Shown: piece after piece, positions 10,553 to 22,827 of the stretch
Position numbering within the stretch: position 1 is the first letter of the stretch
Layout of the letters: every line of letters starts with the position of its first letter
NCBI RefSeq assembly: GCF_010183535.1
Contig: NC_071330.1
Location: 15,667,717 to 15,731,716 of the forward strand
DNA length: 64,000 nucleotides
DNA from: Caenorhabditis remanei
Taxonomy: Eukaryota; Nematoda; Chromadorea; Rhabditida; Rhabditidae
Reading direction: 5' to 3'
Position numbers and translations under genes: made by a program
Notes under the pieces: model-generated
The model's input: only the letters and a program-made list of their open reading frames with translations
Told to the model about the DNA's origin: nothing
Database searches by the model: none

Positions 10553-11981
10553 TCACCTAAAACAAAACCGATCGATCTGAATTTTGGCAAAATGATAAAA
10601 CACAATATAATTAACAAAAATTTAAATAATACGCGCACCCGAATTGCGTCAACCGCCTTGCTTTATGGCATCAAACTTTTGTGCGGGTAATTCTGCGCCA
10701 CCCTGTATACCTCTAATCCGAAATCAACATCAAACTTTTCATAGCAGGACTAGCAATAAAATTGAGCGATTTTCCCGTCATAATTGAAAGTTTTGTCAAT
10801 GATTCTGTGATTTGACTAGTTTGATCCTTGGCGAATTGTTTCCAAAAGAACTCTGGAGAAAATATAGAAGTTTTTTGAGCAAAATGTAGTTGAATTACCT
10901 GTCAGTTTACGTTGTTTCATTGGTCGCTCTTCAGTGGTCTGGTGGAGGCTCTTGGCACCTCGTCCGACACAATTCTTCACGTGGCGACTGATGTGTCGAC
11001 CGTTTTTTGCAGCCAGAACACGCTTACATAGCACACAGAGAGCTCCACCAGCAAAGTTGTAGTCTTCTGATTTACCCTCAATTTGCATCATGATCAATCT
11101 AACATTTTCCGCCTTGTAGTTCTTTCCTTAAAATCAAAAATGTTCAATTTGCAAAGACAATTTTACGAAACTCACGAGAATTGCTTTTCCACTGTTTGAT
11201 TCTAGCAATTTTTGCAGTTTCTTATCTTTGGCCAGCTGGAGATTAGTTGACATTTTTTGAATTTTGGGCTGATTGACCGGAGGTCCGAATATTTTTTTCA
11301 TCTAAACTGGGCTATAATTCAAGTATTTGCTTTACTCCGAGGTTGTAATTCACTGAAAAAAAGGATTTTTATAGCCTAATTTCCATAAGTTCAATCAAAA
11401 ACGATAACGATAAGATAATTCACAGAAAACACAAGAAAAAAGTTTTAAAGATAAACTCGCCGTTCAAGAATAATTCAACAAAAAAAATTACCCGAAAAAA
11501 TTGAAATTTAAAAACAAATCGCCGGGTCTTCAAAAGGGCTTTGACAAGTATGGTTTTTTGGCTCATTCTATAGAAAATTAAATTTCACACAATTTTGATA
11601 GATGGGACACTTTTTTCATGAATTGCGACGTCTGAAAACTTGAAAAATACTATATTTTCAGTGCAAAAAAAAAAGAAATGAGTTAAAATGAAAAAAATCG
11701 CGTTTATTGCAGTTCTTTTTCGCACTGTGGGAGACCGTGGTATAAGAAATAATAACAAAAGAAAATCATAAATAAGAAATAAATAAGTCTATAATAAAAA
11801 TAAGTTCTATAATGATCCCACATAAAAATAGAAAACTGTAAGGGGCTGATAAAACCATCCTTTTTTATACTGAGCCCCGACTGGATGCGTCGGGGCGAAT
11901 GTGGAACAGGGAGAAAAGAATTCAACTAAATTTATTTCACATGATGAACAATAAATGTCTTGATAGACTATTGAGAGAATA

Positions 11982-12015
11982 AAACTGTTGGGAGCTGATC
12001 AAAGTGCGAATCTGG
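11982..12015 (+). repeat. 34-bp direct repeat, copy 2
   Basis: Exact second copy of 7523-7556. Downstream sequence differs: GATGATTCATCAC here against GTAAAAACCAAC at copy 1, which looks like an intron donor. Confidence 0.8.
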
Positions 12016-13727
12016 ATGATTCATCACACAGGGAATGTGCATTCAGATGCCAACACAAGACCAGTTGGATAAGTAGCTAATCCAAGAACAGACATGTGGT
12101 GGCCACCAAAACTGAAAGACTTTGATGAAGAGTGAGTTGGCACTATTGAGAATATCAGATTTTCTCGGAAACAGCAATTTTCAAATTTTACACCGGTGAA
12201 AATGTTTTAATATTCCACCGTGTTGAACCGAAATAAATCACATTTTTCTAGCGCTATTTTTTTCCTATGTTCTCCCTCACTCACTTTCTTCTCCTCATCT
12301 TCAATCAAATCATCCCCATACGACCTTGTGGTAGTGAAACGAGCTTCAAAAGACGTGGAAATCGACGTTGACTCTACTGATGTCAGCCATGAGTTTTTGG
12401 ATGTTCACTTCATTCGTTCCTCCGAAGATTTGCTGAAAATTTGGCGTTTTTTGTGCAAAAAATCGGGAAAATCTTGAATTTTCGTGGTTTTTATGTTGAA
12501 AAATTTTAGAAACTTGAGTGGAGTCTCACGAGTGGCCACTTTATTTTTATTTTTTCAAAACTGAAAATCTTTTGATGAAAAAAAAACCTAATTTTTTCGA
12601 ATTTTCAAAAATCGCGTCAAAGGGACGCCAGTCAGTCATTTTCTTCACAATTTTTTTAAAAAGAGTCATTTTTAATAGAGAATGCGTCAAAGTCACGCCA
12701 GGAGTATTTTTTCAGTCTGTTTGTCTGTGCGTCCGGATGTCCAAACAAGTCAACTAACTCTGCGGCTGAAAATCTGATTTCGGCAATGTTTATTCTACAC
12801 TTTTATGTTGAGAAACGCGTCAAAGGTGCGCCAGGCAGTATTTCACTTAACAATATGTTTTTTAAAAGTAATTGAATGATTTTGATTTATTTCGTTCTAA
12901 AAAGCGCGCCAACGTTACGCCAGATTCAGAGTTCTGCAGTTTTTTTCTACAGTTTCAGATTGAGGGGCGCGTCAGAGGTGCGCCAGATCTCAATTTCAGT
13001 GTCTCTTTCATGAGTATGTCGATAAATCTGTTCATCTGGATGTCCATGGTGAGTTTACTCCACTTTATCGAGGATTCTGTGAAATTTTCTGTTTTTCTTG
13101 AAAAAATGGGTCAAAAATCGGAATTTCGTAAATAACGACGAAAACCAGAAAACCTGGTTTTTCGCATTTATTTTTAATTTCAGTTGTGTTCTCGTAACCC
13201 CCCATTTTCAGAAAACTGAAAAAATTGACTGAAATTTTGAGATTCTAAGTGAGAAACTAGTCGAAACTCGACTTTAACCATGAAAACAATTCTAAAGAAA
13301 ACATTTTTGAACTAAAACCTTACAATTTAGTCAATTTTTTGCAAAATTCAAAGTTTCGAGTACAAAAATTCAATTCAAAATTAAACTTTTGACGAAAAAC
13401 TAAGTTTTGGCATTTTTACGTAAAATTTTGGTTTTTTAACGAAAAACCTCAATTTTCAACAAGAGTAAAATCACATAATTTTCGCCAATTTTTACGAAAA
13501 TCATGATTTTTTTTTGAACAAAAATTTGTTCAAAATCAATACTTTTGACCAGAAAACAGGTTCTAATCATAAGTCCCCAAATTATACCCAAATTATTATA
13601 ATGAAATAATCATTAAAAGTTTCAAAATATGTATCAGGGAACTGGGAGGACGGGCTGAATTGAGTGAGAATCTCAGCGACATAATAGAACGTCGGTTGCT
13701 TGGCATTCCGATACCAGCATCATTATA
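12016..13727. repeat. Gene-free stretch with GCGTCAAAGGTGCGCCAG motifs
   Basis: AT-rich sequence with five copies of a motif close to CGCGTCAAAGGTGCGCCAG, at about 12613, 12684, 12814, 12902 and 12965, spaced 60-130 bp apart. The same motif, reversed or changed, is found at 21.4-23.9, 59.8-60.0 and 63.1-63.2 kb. No exon is supported. A possible splice donor sits at 12130. Confidence 0.5.
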
Positions 13728-15074
13728 GGGTGTTTCATAAGTCTTCGCACTTTTTTAAAACAGTTTTCCACAAATTTTTTATTAATGAGAAAGAAATTCT
13801 GATAAGTTGCATTATGTCCATGAGTACTGAACGTTGTGGTAGTTGGACGATTTTGGCCGCGTAGAACACTTGCGGCTGTGAGCTGAAAAAGTGATCAAGG
13901 AATGATTTCACATGGATTCGATCATCAAATTTTTTCCTGCTAACGAGTTTTGCAAAGATAGATCTAAAAAGATGATAATCAGTTGAAGAAAGATCTGGAG
14001 AATAGGGCGGGTGGGGTAGAACTTCAACTTCCTGAGCCTGTAAGAAGGTGTGAGTCTTGGTAGCAGTGTGTCGGCGAGCATTGTCATGCAACAAAATCAA
14101 ATGATCGATTACCGGGCGAGAGGAGCGATTGGATTGGATCATTGTTTGAAGTTGTTGACAGTATAAGTCGGCTGTTATTGTAGCACTATCCGGAAGAAGT
14201 TTGTAGTAAATGACGCTGTTGCTGTCTCACCAAACTGACAGCATAACTTTTTTCTTATGCAACTCTCCTATCTGGTCCGTCAAAGGTTATTCGTACCATG
14301 GTTTACATGGAGAACCCATTTTTTATCTCCAGTGACAATATCAAAAATCCGATTGAAACTACGCTTCCGACTGAGCAAAGACAGCGACAGATAACATCTA
14401 AGCTTCATTTGGGCATCAGTCAGTTCGTGAGGAGAAACTTGTCCGTATTTGCTGTTCTTCTCAGATATCTGAATATTGTTGCGGAGAAAGTTCCAGCATG
14501 TGAAGATACTTCAGGTACAGTTGATCTTGGCTTTTCCTCCAAGATAACAGTGATATCATCGTATATATCTGAACGAAGGCTACCAGAACGGGACTTATCA
14601 TCAAGATTGTAGTTTTCTTCTTTCTTTTTCTCATACGTGTTCAGGATTCCTGCTGGAAGAAAAATGAATTTTTACGAGCTATTATGAATTCAATTTTTCT
14701 GTGCAAGACAATTTCGGGCTTCGCGCAGCTCAAACGCGGCGACCACGCCCACTTCCATTCAAACGCTGCGTTCCATTTTTGAACACTGCCGAAAAAAATG
14801 GGAGTGAACTTCTCTTGCACGGAAAAAAATGAATGCATAATATCGAATAGCGAAAAAGTCAATTTTCCCGACCTATCAGTTAATTTTTCAGTAATTTTGC
14901 AGTTTGTTGCAGTAATTTCGAATTAAAAAGTGGGGAAAATTTTTTATCCACTTTTTCCCGATCTATAACCACCCATTTTTTCTAAAAATTATTTTTTTAA
15001 TTTTTATGGACAAAAAATGTCATGGGGCCCAAGCGCAGTACATTGGAAAAAGTGCAAATACTTATGAAACACCC
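13728..15074 (-). mobile_element. Mariner element (TA TSD)
   Basis: The ends GGGTGTTTCATAAGTcTTcG and its reverse complement lie in TA (13726-13727 and 15075-15076). The inner TIR continues as CACTTTTT. The minus-strand transposase is described separately. A 16-bp poly-C tract (15085-15100) lies just outside the right end. Confidence 0.85.
13735..14640 (-). pseudogene. Mariner transposase (DD34D), degenerate
   Basis: The best part (13735-14142) reads LLHDNARRHTATKTHTF and HPPYSPDLSSTDYHLF. The two Asp are 34 residues apart, the DD34D signature of true mariners. Upstream, KLLPDSATITADLYCQQL and NLDDKSRSGSLRSDI belong to the same gene. A stop replaces a Trp in the VMLSVWWDS-like block near 14228, and further stops lie upstream, so the gene is dead. 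Confidence 0.8.
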
Positions 15075-15084
15075 TATTAGTTCT

Positions 15085-15100
15085 CCCCCCCCCCCCCCCC
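15085..15100 (+). repeat. Poly-C tract (16 bp)
   Basis: Uninterrupted run of 16 C next to the right end of the mariner element. Confidence 0.9.
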
Positions 15101-15499
15101 TCTAGAAATTATTATTTATCCTCACGTCATCCGTCGGCACACGTGGCATATTTTCCATATTCGCGACGACTTGTCGTTAGGCGGACTGTCATGCTGCATT
15201 GGCGGAGGAAGATTGGGAATGGAGAGATCTGGAAAATTGAGTGTCCAGGTCTGGCGCGTTTCCGAATATTTCGTTCGAGATGAAGGGCAAATAGCCACTG
15301 CAACCGGAGCAATTTTACAAAAAGATTTAATGGACCTATTCTGGAGGTAGCAAGAAAAGCAAATAACCATTTTTTTTGGTAGTAATAAAAAAGTTTTTTT
15401 TTGCTGAAACTTTGCACTTGAAATTTGGATTTCTCCTCTCTTCGGATATTCTTCCTTCTCACCTCTATAGTTGTCCAACTTGTCCGGACATTCGTCACA

Positions 15500-15720
15500 A
15501 TTCCCTTGACACCACCCCTCGTCCTTTCGCTCCGACTCCATTCCTCACAACCATCAGCCTCTTTCCGTTATTTTTGACTGTCGTATTTCCTACTGTAACT
15601 GGAACATTCAATTTAGTCAGTCCTCCGCTCGTCACATCACTCCGACTCATTCTGGCTGCAAATGCTTGGTGACCAACCGAGTCATTCTCTATGACAAACA
15701 CCTCTACATATTCGGTTTTT
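15500..15720 (-). CDS. Possible exon, unknown protein
   Basis: The minus-strand frame is open over about 70 codons with worm-like codon choice: YVEVFVIENDSVGHQAFAAR, then SDVTSGGLTKLNVPV and MVVRNGVGAKGRGVV, stop at about 15495. An upstream MSQQDPLTGKRTVQTKDG (from 15778) is in another frame, so a frameshift or intron lies between them. I do not recognise the family. It could be a fragment of a host gene or of a transposon. Confidence 0.25.
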
Positions 15721-16149
15721 GGGTCCGTCTTTCGTCTGCACCGTCCGTTTTCCTGTTAATGGATCCTGTTGTGACATGATGATTATTCCAAAGGGCGGCA
15801 CTACCGTATACTGGGAAGGAGAACTAGAAGACGCCGTGAGAACGTTGATATTGAGACAACACGAGGGGATACGGTAGTTGATGTGGATGGAGAGTCGAGG
15901 AGAAGTCTGAAAGTTGTGAATGAAAACTATAAACTCTAGGATTATCAGAAGTAGGGATTCTAGGTAACCATGTTATTACTGGAAAATCCACAAAAAAATC
16001 AGAAAATCTGGACTTTCGTTGGAGTAGCTGCAAAAAAACGGAATATTTTTAGCAAGAAAATGCTTTTTCGAACAAAATAATCTCAATCACTGAATTCCTT
16101 TGGTCATTTTCTAGGATTTCATCAGCTTCGTACTAGCCGAGCGTTCATA

Positions 16150-16383
16150 TTACAACTGCGCACCATCGCAATTGAGAGAATATCGACGAGAGACGCTGAG
16201 TTTTTTTTAGCGCGAAACAAATTTTCACCATTATTGATCTATTTTCACAAGTTGTTATAATTTTGCCGATTTTCGAGAGAGAGATATGAAAAATAGATCA
16301 AAAACGTTGAACATCTGTTTGGCGCCAGAAAACACTCCGTATCCCGCTTATACTCTCTCGTTTGCGGTGGAGCGCAGCTGTAA
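16150..16383. mobile_element. MITE with TTACAACTGCGC ends
   Basis: Left end TTACAACTGCGCACCATCGC and right end reverse complement TTACAGCTGCGCTCCACCGC form an inverted repeat of about 35 bp. A second, shorter copy is at 17791-17895. No coding potential. Confidence 0.6.
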
Positions 16384-16645
16384 GAAAGGGCGCGCTGCTG
16401 ATAGACCGGAAAACAATCAATTTCAGAGGCCGAGGAATATTATTTTTCGTATTTGAAAGTCATGATTTTATACATTTGACAAAATCTCATAAATTTAACT
16501 TCTCGGACCTAGATAATATGCTATTTTCAGATACCAGACTCTGAAAATGCGTATTCCGGGTTTAAAAAATCTTCAATCTTAGTGACCTTTTACTTAAATA
16601 CCCAGTAACTAGTTAAAGAAGGACTGAAGTCAAATTTTTATTTCA

Positions 16646-17030
16646 GATTCTGATACTTCAGAAAATTCTAAAATTTTCATGATTGAAGCATATACGATCT
16701 AAACGCCACAATTGCCGTTCTCCTGACTCAAAAAGAGCTTTCATGGAAGAGTTTTTTTCACCGTGTAGTCCTCAAAAATTTTTCTCAGTTCCTCGTTTTC
16801 TTTGTTTTTTCAACGATTCTCTTTGTTTTTCGAATTATATCGTTAAAAAACGAGGAAACAATGAAAATTTTGTCAGAGAGGACTACACGATGGAAAAAAT
16901 TCGAAACTACAGAAACTCTTCCATGAAAGCTCTGTTTGAGTCAGGAGACCGGGATTTGTGACGTTCCACGTTCAGCATATGCTGCAATGATGACTGTTTC
17001 TTAGAATTCTCTGAAGTATCATAATTTGAA
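16646..17030. mobile_element. Long hairpin MITE
   Basis: ATGATACTTCAGAnAATTCT at both ends in inverted orientation, then CTCCTGACTCAAA, GAGCTTTCATGGAAGAGTTT and TCGTGTAGTCCTC, each present again on the other arm in reverse complement. Nearly the full 385 bp folds into one stem. TSD not certain. The 92-codon frame here is a by-product. Confidence 0.7.
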
Positions 17031-17790
17031 AAAAATGACTTCAGACCTCATTCAATATCCAGTTTTTCGACTTTTCAGTTAAACTTTTCTCCAACTTACT
17101 ATTGACTGCTATTCGTCTGCACAGCCATCTGTTACTGTGACTCCTGTTCTCTTTCTCATCCTCTCATCGTATCCATCCTTTTTCTGTTCGACGGCCCGTC
17201 GTTGACATGTCTCCAGAAGGCGACTCATATGGATCCTCCTACATTCGTTTCGTATGAATCTATCGATTTTCCCTTAAGATAACTTTTACTTAACGATAAT
17301 ACATACTTTCAGTCATACAAGTACTTTTTCTTGTCATCGAGAGTCATCATACATCCGACGTCTTTCTCGCCCATTCCAAAGTATGAAGGCGACATTGAGT
17401 CGTTCAATGTCTTGTCGAAGAACTGATTCGATGAGCCCGTTTTTTGGTAATAATGTTGGAAACCGACGACCGACGACGTGCACACTGAAATAATGAGAAT
17501 TCGAGATTTTGCGAACGAAAACGGTGATTTGCGTGATTTCAGTTGTCAAAAATTGATTTTCTTTCCAATTTTATATAATTTTTTTCATTTTCCGCCTTAA
17601 ATTACAAAAATTTAAAGTTTCTCTCGAAAAATGTCACGCCAAATTTTGTGATTTTTCACAAAATTTCAACGAATTTTTATAAAAATTCAGAAATTTCTCC
17701 GAAAAATTCTAGAAGGAAATTGATTTTTGTGACAAGAAACAAGAATTGTTAGTAGCTTCCACCTATTTATTAGCACTGCACCCCTTCTTC

Positions 17791-17895
17791 TTACAACCGC
17801 GCTCTACCGGAACTGAAGAAAATTGGGTGCGAAATTGAGAGACTCGGAGAAAAAGAGACATTTTTCAACAGTATTTCGGTGGAGCGCAGTTGTAA
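17791..17895. mobile_element. Short MITE, same family as 16150-16383
   Basis: TTACAACCGCGCTCTACCGG at the left and CGGTGGAGCGCAGTTGTAA at the right form the inverted ends. Only about 105 bp, so probably an internally deleted copy. Confidence 0.6.
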
Positions 17896-17964
17896 AAACT
17901 TTTCTGATCTAATGTTTCGAAGCAATTTTCTTCTATTCAATTATATAATATCTCAACGTCTCCA

Positions 17965-18177
17965 TCAATTTCCTACCTTCCAGAAGTACTGGGCACGGGT
18001 GTCGGCTGGGATAGAAACTCGTGGAGACCGGCTTTGGTAAGAGCTGTCGATCGAATATCTTTCATCGAATTCTGATTTCCGAAGACGTTGTCGGGGGAGA
18101 TGGAGAGGCGGAGGCGTCGTATCACAGGCGTTTCCCCGTGCCAGAATCAGGGCAACTCGGAGAACTGGTAGCATCGC
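17965..18177 (-). CDS. Possible exon, unknown protein
   Basis: A minus-strand segment lies between a TTTTCAG acceptor (about 18180) and a GGTAGGAAATTG donor-like end (about 17978). One open frame reads RKSEFDERYSIDSSYQSRSP; an alternative frame reads DIRSTALTKAGLHEFLSQP but carries one stop. A short exon-like block at 17345-17486 (-) lies downstream. The order suggests a multi-exon gene or its remains between 15.1 and 18.2 kb. A similar but more degraded block is at 29250-29398, also next to the homologous AT-rich region. Function unknown. Confidence 0.3.
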   Translation of the reverse strand, partial: AMLPVLRVALILARGNACDTTPPPLHLPRQRLRKSEFDERYSIDSSYQSRSPRVSIPADTRAQYFWKVGN

Positions 18178-18180
18178 ATG

Positions 18181-20394
18181 TCTGAAAATAGAAAAAGTTG
18201 AAAACCGAGCCTAGAAGAAACTTTTTTCTCATGGAAACTTTTCGAAACTCCACAAACCTACAGAAATAGTATGAAAAACAAAGAAAAATGGCGAAAATAG
18301 CTCAAAAACGTTAGATTTACGATTTTCGTTACGGCAATCATAGTTTCGCAATAAAAATCGGACAAAATGTGGGTAAATCACCAAGAAAATCGGTAATTTG
18401 GGCACAAAACAGACGAATTTACAAGATTTGGGGCAAGAAATCGACAAAAATTAAAGTAATTCTGTGAGAAACAAGAAAAAATGACAGCGCGGAGATAAAA
18501 TACTCAAAGAATACCGAAATTCCGCTAGTTAAACTAGAAAATAATCCATTTTAGGCAGAAAAATGATGAATCGATGAAAAAAAAGTTATTTTTCGCGCCG
18601 ACATTGACAAAATCAGTTTTTATTGTTGGAAATGTGGAAAAAATATTTCAAAACGGTCTGACGAATTGCGAAACGCATAAAAAATCTTAAAACTGCGAAA
18701 ATAGCCAATTTCAGCTGAAGACTGTGATTTTTACACTAAAACTCGACGATCCGCTGGTGAAAACTTATTCTCAGAATGAAAATGAGCAATTTTTGGAAGA
18801 AAATTTGATTTTTAGCTCAAAACTTGATATCTGTCGTCAAAACGTGAAGAGTTCAGCTGATACGCCAGAAAAACTTGATTATCGAGCTAAAAATATGAGA
18901 AATCAAAGAGAAAACAAGGAAAAATTGCGATGCGGAGCTGAAATGCTTGAAAATCTACCAAAATTCCGCTAGTAACACCTGAAAATGTGCTAAAAATTGA
19001 TTTTTCTATTTTTTGGTTAAAAAATGATAAATCGGTAAAAAAAATGTTCGTTTTCGTGCCGAATTTGTTCGAGACACTGAGTATATCGACAAAACGGATG
19101 AAAAATCGCCAAAACTGCAAAAATCCCAATTTTCAACTGAAAATTGTGGTTTTTCAGCTAAAACCTTGACGATTCGCGGGTGAAAACTTATTTTCAGGAT
19201 GAAAATAAGCGAATTTAGGAAGAAATGCTAGAAAACAGCCTGAAACTGCAAAAAATAGGAATTTGAGAGGAAAAATTGCAACAAACCAGCCAAAAATCGA
19301 AGTTTGGGAGGAAAAAATTGGTTTTTCAGCTCAAAACTCAGTGTTTGTAGGAAAAACCGAAAATTTTCAACTCGGACGACACTGAGAGTCCAAAACTAAT
19401 GTCGGAAGCCAACAAAAAGCCAATTTCTGTGCGAAAAACATAAAAAGTATGCAAAAAAACGAGGTAAATGACATCCAACAACCAAAAAATCAAAAATTTT
19501 GGGTAAAATGAGGCTCAAAGGCTGAAAATGTGACAAAAACGTTGTTTTGAGCAGAAAAATTAGAAGAAAATTGGCAGAAAGCTAGAAAAGTGAAGATTCG
19601 AATTGAAAAATGAGAAAATGCCGAAAATTTCTGCACTGAATCTGCGAAAAATGAGTATTGAAACGAACAAACTGATTTTTCAGCAAAAACCTTTGAAAAA
19701 TTAAAAGAAAAATCGCTTGATAATTGACAGAAACTAAACTTTCGGTATAAAATTCAAGTTTTTCACCGGGAAAACCCTAAGGATCAAGAAGACGACTAGA
19801 AACCAACAGAAGAAATAATTTTTTTCAATTAAAAAAAAATTTAATTTAAAAAAAATGAATTTCATAACAAAAAAAGATTCACAAACGAATTTTTAGTGAA
19901 AAAATACTTTCTTTGTTAATTTTTTTCAATTTTATGAACAAAAAAAGCAAAATTTCAGTTTTAAAGAGAAAAAAAGAATTTCGGGATACTGTAGTTGAAA
20001 AGTTGTGCGAGTTGCGTACGATGCATTTGATTTGACGAGCAAACTTATTTATTGAGTTTTTTATTGGAAAAAAGTCAGAAACGTTTATTCTCATTGGAAT
20101 ACGGCTGAAAAAATGGTGTAGAAATATTAAAAAAATTATTTTATTTTTCATTTCAAAAATTATATTTTTGAATAAAAAATATGCAGTGCATTTGGCGATC
20201 TGCTGCCTAAAATCCGGGAAGGGAAAAGAAATTTGCTCTTTTCCACTTCGATAATGGAAAAAATTTTCTGAAAATTAAAAAACAAAAACAAAAAACTATA
20301 AAAATCATTTATCGACATTTTCTTAAAAAATACTCGATTTTCATTAGAGTAACGTGTCGACCAAATTTTCGATGATTTTTTAAATTTTTTTTTT
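18181..20394. repeat. AT-rich block A of a three-copy set
   Basis: No gene. The block is full of short GAAAAxTG/TTTTCAG-like units and shares collinear text with 29400-31890 and 39040-40572. Examples are CGACGATTCGCGGGTGAAAA-like units and, near its right end, GGGATACTGTAGTTG followed by GCGTACGATGCATTTGA and TATTGAGTTTTTTATTGGAA. The three blocks are therefore segmental copies. Confidence 0.6.
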
Positions 20395-20811
20395 ATGGAA
20401 TCAATAGGGGACTCTTACAAGACTATCACACGGGGTAACAGCGATGAACCTCAAATTCCTCTCGTAAATCGACACCGAGAGAGACGCGTTGCGTGCTCGT
20501 CGTGGCTCCTTTCAAGTGATAAGCCGCGAAGCTCGTTTTTTCATCAAAAAAGTTTAATTTTCTTCATTTTTTCTCGTTTGAAACCGACTTTTCGTATATT
20601 TACTTTGTTATCCGTTCAAAATATTATTACAGAACCAAAAAAATCTATTTTCAGTCAACTAATGCTGCGAAAAATGGACAAAATCAGCCTACAAGTGAAG
20701 AGGAACTTTTCAGGTTATTTTTTCCACGTATTATTTCCGTTTAGACAGTTTTCCCGTAGATTTATGAATAAAACTTTCAGATTTCTTCTTCAACGTCTTG
20801 TCAGCAGCTGA
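20395..20811 (+). other. Open frame of uncertain status
   Basis: 138 codons open from ATG. The first part, MESIGDSYKTITRGNSDEPQ up to about residue 45, has normal composition; the rest is low-complexity Phe-rich, typical of translated AT-rich DNA. It could be a short first exon with a donor near 20518 or just chance. No homology recognised. Confidence 0.15.
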
Positions 20812-21060
20812 AATTGTGAATCTTCGGCTCAAATTCACCTTAACAACGCTTCTTCGAAATTCAATGTAAATTTTCATTATTTCTCTAATGTTTCTTTGTT
20901 TTTATTTTACTCTTTTAATAAATTTGATATTGTTCGAAAGTTTTGTGTTGTACATGTCATTAGTTGTGAGTATTCTCATAGTTTTCCTTGTCTCGAATCT
21001 CGTTCAAATTCTTTGTCTTTTTCGCATTTTTTAATGCCTATATGTCCAAAATAACGGTTT

Positions 21061-22827
21061 ATGAAAAAGGAAAACGTTATTCTAGTTGATTTTGACTTTT
21101 TCTTCGAAAAAAACGCCTTTTTATTGCGTTTTCAGTTGAGGAAAGGCGCTTTTTCATCGCGCCGAGCGCCGTCGGCCGCGTCGCGGCTTATTCCGTTCGA
21201 GGCGTCGCGGCTCTCGTGTCAACAGAGCGCGCTTTCGCGAGGCGCGTTTTTCGAAAAAAAGACAGAAATCGATGGGAATCGAAAATAGCTGCTAAAATTA
21301 GACGAAATACCTATTCGGACGGATGGAATCACTATTTTTGAGCTAAAATGACATATTTCAAATAGAAAAATGTGACATTCCGAGAAAAAAAAGGGAAGCT
21401 GGGGCGCGTTTGACGCGTTTTTCGGAAAAAAAAAATATTGATAGGAAAACCGGAATTCGGATGAAATACCTATTTGGAAGGAAAAAAATCAAATTTGAAC
21501 CATAAAAACTACGGAAAACCGATTTTCAGTAGGATCTGGCGCGCGGTTGGCGCGTTTTTTCCGAAAATACGAATCTGAGCTGAAACTGACTGAAATGACA
21601 TTTCTACCCAATGAAATGTCTCATTTTGTGCTAAAAATCAAGTTTTAAACCTAAAAAAACCAATTTTAAGAGTGAAACATGATAATTTCACATCATCCAA
21701 ACGAGTCTGGCGCGCGTTTGACGCGTTTTCTGGAAAAATGACAGAAATCGGTGGGAATCGGAAATAGCTGCTGAAATTAGACGGAATACCTATTCGGACG
21801 GATGAAATCATTATTTTAAGCTAAAAATGACATATTTCAACTTGAAAAATGTGAAATTCCAACAAAAAAAAACGGGAATCTGGGGCGCGTTTGACGCGAT
21901 GACAATTTATAACCAAAATGGCGATTCCAGGATTATTTTAAGCGATTTTTCAAGAATTTCGAAATTTTTGGAGTAAAAAATCGATTCCGAATTCAAAAAT
22001 TCTGATTTTCGAGAGGAAAATGACTGAAATCCGGGGAAACTCAGATTTCTCATAAAAAAAGTCAATTTCAAATAAAAATTCAAATAAAAACGGGAGGCTG
22101 GGGCGCGTTTGGGCGCGTTTTTTTCTAAATGAGCAATAAGTGAGCGAAATCTGAGTTTTTAGATCCAAAAAATTGAAAAAATCTCGAAAAATGCGTATAT
22201 TGCGTACAATTTGACGCGCAATTCGGATTTCACATTTTCTGGAGCCAAAAATTCGGATTTTTTGATATTTTCTAGCCGAATTGATTGATTTTCGCTAATA
22301 AACCGCTCGAAAATCTCCAAATCGCTCAGAAATCGCTGGAAAATTACTGGAAAATATCTGAAATCACGTAAAATTGAGAACATTTCAGATTTTCGGCTTA
22401 AAAATCTGGCGCGCGTTCGGCGCGTTTTTTGAAATTTCTCGAAATTGATGATTTTTTCGCCGTTTTTTTGACAATTCCTAGCCATTTTGATTGGTTTTCT
22501 ATCGATTTTCATGAGGAAAAGCTAGTTTTTGAAATTAAAATCGACAAATTCCAAAATTTTCAAGTGAAAACTTGAAAATTCGAAATTTTCTGAGGTTTTC
22601 ACTGAAATTCAAATAATTTGGAGAGAAGTTGAACTCTTTTCTCGAAAATAGGCAAACTACAATTTGTTAGCTTTATTCACATGTTATATATATATATATT
22701 TAAATAAATATCCACTATATCACAAATATTCGAACGACAAACAATCAAACGGTAATTATATCACAAATAATCAACTAGGTGAACTATGGATGGAGAGAAG
22801 GAGGAGGGGCTTAGGCTTTCAAATCAT
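21061..22827. repeat. Gene-free stretch with CTGGCGCGCGTTYGRCGCG motifs
   Basis: AT-rich DNA punctuated by near-palindromic GC-rich motifs: about 21399, 21536, 21706, 21880, 22098 and 22406, with further copies in the introns of the next gene at 23024, 23623, 23751 and 23882. Each is usually followed by TTTTT or a similar T-run. Between the motifs, related 100-150 bp units recur (for example AAATCGGTGGGAATCGGAAA-type text at 21265 and 21745). No exon seen. A TATATATATATA run is at 22690. Confidence 0.6.

Larger units (their letters stand above)
9119..10705 (-). mobile_element. Tc1/mariner element with 27-bp TIRs
   Basis: The ends are CAGGGTGGCGCAGAATTACC.. and its reverse complement, flanked by TA at 9117-9118 and 10706-10707, as expected for the IS630/Tc1/mariner superfamily. 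It lies inside the hAT remnant and contains a smaller MITE at 9592-9863, giving three levels of nesting. A short tandem duplication (CGAGAAATCGAGTCATACA, around 10420-10450) lies in its 5' coding part. Confidence 0.9.
8838..11254 (-). pseudogene. hAT transposase remnant, interrupted by mariner
   Basis: Reading on the minus strand: MSTNLQLAKDKKLQKLLESN (from 11254), then a BED-like zinc finger CVLCKR..RHISRHVKNC (about 10980-11040), then QFAKDQTSQITESL and SLNFIASPAMKSLM (about 10740-10830). After the mariner insertion come CISHSIHLVAERVV (about 9040-9065) and KRVTLLNDTRWPILL (about 8875-8920). BED finger, C..H..LNLV-like block and TRW block in this order are typical of hAT transposases. The mariner insertion and missing domains make it inactive. 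Confidence 0.6.
7965..11665 (-). mobile_element. Decayed hAT transposon with long inverted ends
   Basis: The left end (7975-8095: TTTTTTGCACTGAAAATC..TTTCAGACGTCGCAATTTATG) returns in reverse complement at 11540-11665, giving TIR-like arms of more than 100 bp. Between them are minus-strand exons with hAT transposase features (next entry). A complete mariner element (9119-10705) is inserted in the middle. The extreme ends and TSD could not be fixed because the arms diverge outward. Confidence 0.6.

Noticed and set aside
17345..18177. N-terminal exons of a lem-3-like gene
   Set aside because: Their position near AT-rich block A invites this, but no ankyrin or LEM motif can be read, so no assignment was made.
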